From the NCBI RefSeq assembly GCF_049897565.1, contig NZ_JAFCWM010000024.1, positions 10,727 to 74,726 on the forward strand: a DNA stretch of 64,000 nt, in the 5' to 3' direction. The notes below the pieces were generated by a model that had not been told where the DNA came from, searched no databases, and saw nothing but the letters and a program-made list of their open reading frames with translations. Made by a program: the position numbers and the translations under genes. Below are positions 62,401 to 64,000 of the stretch, piece after piece. This DNA comes from JAFCUW01 sp049897565 (GTDB taxonomy: Bacteria > Pseudomonadota > Gammaproteobacteria > Burkholderiales > Burkholderiaceae_D). Position 1 is the stretch's first letter. Every line of letters begins with the position of its first letter.

Positions 62401-63885
62401 ATGCATGCAAGCCAGATGAAATCCAGATACACTTCTTGCGACATGGGAACAACTTCATTCACGCCGCCGGCCGGCTTCATCGATTTGCTGAACGACGCCG
62501 TCTGCGCGGTCGATGTGGATGGCCGTTTCGTCTACCTGAGCGCGGCGTGCGAGCGCATTTTCGGCTACACGCCGGAGGAACTGGTTGGCACGGCCATGAT
62601 CGACCTGGTGGCGCCGGAGCACCGTGCGCGCACCCTGGCTGCCGCGGCCGACGTGATGGCCGACGCGGCCCAGCACAATTTCGAGAACTGTTACGTACGC
62701 AAGGATGGCCGCCGGGTCAACATCATGTGGTCGGCGCGCTGGTCCGAAGCGGACAAGCTGCGCGTTGCAGTCGCGCGTGACGTCACCGCGCGCAAACGTG
62801 GCGAGTCGATGCGGGCGGCGATGTACGCCATCTCGGAGGCGGCCCACGCGGCCAAGGATCTGCCGTCGCTGTGTCCTCTGATCCACCGGATCGTCAACGA
62901 ACTGCTGCCGGCGCCCGGTTTTGCGATTGCCCTGCGCGACGAGCTCGATCAGTTGAGCTTTCCCTACAACGTCGACGAATACGGCCGGCCGGCGGCGGCG
63001 CCATTGCCTGGCGCCGGCGCACTGTGCGCGCACGTGGCGCAGGTCGCGCGGCCGCTGCTGCTGACGCCGGAAACGCTGCCGCTGCTGCCGGCCGAGTTGC
63101 GTGAAGCGGCGATCGGCGCGGCGCCGTACTGGCTGGGCGTGCCGCTGCCATCGTCGGGCGGCGCCATCGGCGCGCTGGTCGTCAGCGGCTCGCCTGAATC
63201 GGCGCACTTTACCGACCAGGACAAGGAGCTGCTGCAGTTCGTTTCCGCCCAGGTCGCCACCGCGATCGAGCGCATGCGGCTGCACGAACAATTGCAATAC
63301 CTGGCGCAGTACGATGCCCTGACGCGGCTGCCGAACCGCCAGCTGTTCCACGACCGGCTCGATTCGGCGCTGGCGCGCGCGGCCCGCAACGGCGCCGGTT
63401 TTTCGCTGCTGTATCTCGATCTGGACAAGTTCAAGCTGGTCAACGACCTGCACGGCCACGCCGCCGGCGACCTGCTGCTGCACCAGATGGCGCAGCGCAT
63501 CAAGCAATGCGTGCGCGAGGAAGACACGGTGGCGCGCATCGGCGGCGACGAATTCGTCGTGCTGCTCGAAAGCGTGGCGCAGACGGACGACGCGGCCAGG
63601 GTCGCCGCCAAGATCGCGCTGGCGATGGACGAGCCGTTCCGCTTCGGCAGCCTGTGCCTGGACGCGCGCGTCAGCGTTGGCATCGCCGCCTATCCTCAGC
63701 ACGGCGGCACCGCGCAGCAGTTGCTCAAGCACGCCGACGAGGCGATGTACCAGAACAAGAAGCGCGCGCGGTCCGAGGGGTCGGACCCGATTGTTCCTTT
63801 GCGGTCTGACCCCGGTGTCGTCGGCGTCAACTACACCGACGTCCACCTGGAAACGGCCAAGGACAGCTTAGTGGCACCGGACTAG
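62401..63885 (+). CDS. PAS-GAF-GGDEF diguanylate cyclase
   Basis: 494 residues from ATG 62401; starts at 62416 and 62443 are also possible. A PAS/PAC domain covers about 20-140 (LLNDAVCAVDVDGRFVYLSAACERIFGYTPEELVG). A GAF domain covers about 150-290. The GGDEF domain has YDALTRLPNRQLFHDRLD, LDLDKFKLVNDLHGHAAGDLLL and the active RIGGDEFVVLLE. It makes cyclic-di-GMP from GTP, with activity tuned by the sensor domains. The last about 35 codons (after NKKRARSEG) run across a copy of the GGGGTCTGACCCC palindrome and are probably not part of the ancestral protein. Confidence 0.93.
   Translation: MHASQMKSRYTSCDMGTTSFTPPAGFIDLLNDAVCAVDVDGRFVYLSAACERIFGYTPEELVGTAMIDLVAPEHRARTLAAAADVMADAAQHNFENCYVRKDGRRVNIMWSARWSEADKLRVAVARDVTARKRGESMRAAMYAISEAAHAAKDLPSLCPLIHRIVNELLPAPGFAIALRDELDQLSFPYNVDEYGRPAAAPLPGAGALCAHVAQVARPLLLTPETLPLLPAELREAAIGAAPYWLGVPLPSSGGAIGALVVSGSPESAHFTDQDKELLQFVSAQVATAIERMRLHEQLQYLAQYDALTRLPNRQLFHDRLDSALARAARNGAGFSLLYLDLDKFKLVNDLHGHAAGDLLLHQMAQRIKQCVREEDTVARIGGDEFVVLLESVAQTDDAARVAAKIALAMDEPFRFGSLCLDARVSVGIAAYPQHGGTAQQLLKHADEAMYQNKKRARSEGSDPIVPLRSDPGVVGVNYTDVHLETAKDSLVAPD
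63777..63813. repeat. Dispersed palindrome copy inside a coding 3' end
   Basis: GGGGTCGGACCC at 63777-63788 and GGTCTGACCCC at 63803-63813 match the family core in inverted arrangement, with a longer loop than other copies. It lies within the last codons of the GGDEF gene, where it encodes part of the RSEGSDPIVPLRSDPGVV tail. Confidence 0.6.
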
Positions 63886-64000
63886 CCTGAATTTTGCATA
63901 AAAAAGGGCAAGAATGCCGTAAGTGATTGATAAAATGTGAGTTATCGAGAAACACAATTTACAACACGAACACCACCTTGCCCGATATGAATTCTACCCC
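63886..64000. other. AT-rich right edge, possible start of another gene or element
   Basis: After the GGDEF stop the sequence turns AT-rich: TGCATAAAAAAGGGCAAG, then GATTGATAAAATGTGAG. GGGCAAG at 63906-63912 and CTTGCCC at 63977-63983 are complementary. An ATG at 63987 (ATGAATTCTACCCC) could begin a coding region cut by the window. An insertion-sequence left end is possible but cannot be shown. Confidence 0.35.

Overview
The window looks like a chromosomal segment of a high-GC betaproteobacterium, most likely family Oxalobacteraceae (Massilia/Telluria/Duganella/Janthinobacterium group). The pointers are the gene neighbourhoods nadE-PII, hemC-hemD-hemX-hemY divergent from ppc, and lolA-ftsK divergent from trxB, a PEP-CTERM sorted protein with a post-PEP-CTERM partner, and a dispersed GGGGTCTGACCCC-type palindrome that sits at the 3' ends of genes. 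The genus is inference.

Layout. 0-5.1 kb: DNA polymerase II, a tandem-CAP secreted protein, a 58-aa protein and a PepSY-TM protein. 5.1-12 kb: a tract rich in damaged genes. It holds a TonB-receptor/DUF2946 remnant, a PepSY gene whose second codon is a stop, a frameshifted LuxR-type response regulator next to the last about 25 codons of its kinase, and a frameshifted membrane protein in a P450 operon. Intact genes among them are a CHASE-PAS hybrid kinase, a metallo-beta-lactamase-fold protein and the P450. 13.4-16.3 kb: AraC regulator, tRNA-Ser(CGA), serS and a small secreted protein. 16.6-22.6 kb: an accessory cluster of SGNH hydrolase, NodU/TobZ-type carbamoyltransferase, a short ORF split by an in-frame stop, an SUMF1/C-type-lectin-fold protein without the formylglycine cysteines, and a low-GC asparagine synthetase.

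22.7-33.5 kb is mostly housekeeping: rarA, a TonB-C-like protein, lolA, ftsK, trxB, an Smr protein, a TRIC-type channel, PII, nadE and a COG3146 acyltransferase. It is interrupted by an 11-copy 15-bp tandem repeat. 33.8-43.9 kb looks like an uptake and catabolism island: TonB receptor, LysR regulator with a perfect 18-bp operator-like palindrome, alpha/beta hydrolase, SDR dehydrogenase and a complete Liv-type ABC importer. 43.9-49.7 kb is an orphan type VI secretion cargo module (VgrG, lipase effector, Tli4-like immunity lipoprotein) in overlapping order.

49.9-52.4 kb holds a PEP-CTERM protein, a post-PEP-CTERM protein and a zinc metallopeptidase. 52.5-60.2 kb is ppa, the hem operon and ppc. 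60.2-60.45 kb is a mosaic of short repeats. 60.5-63.9 kb holds a NarX-type kinase, an unknown protein and a PAS-GAF-GGDEF protein whose 3' end runs through a copy of the dispersed palindrome. The right edge is AT-rich and may be the start of another element.
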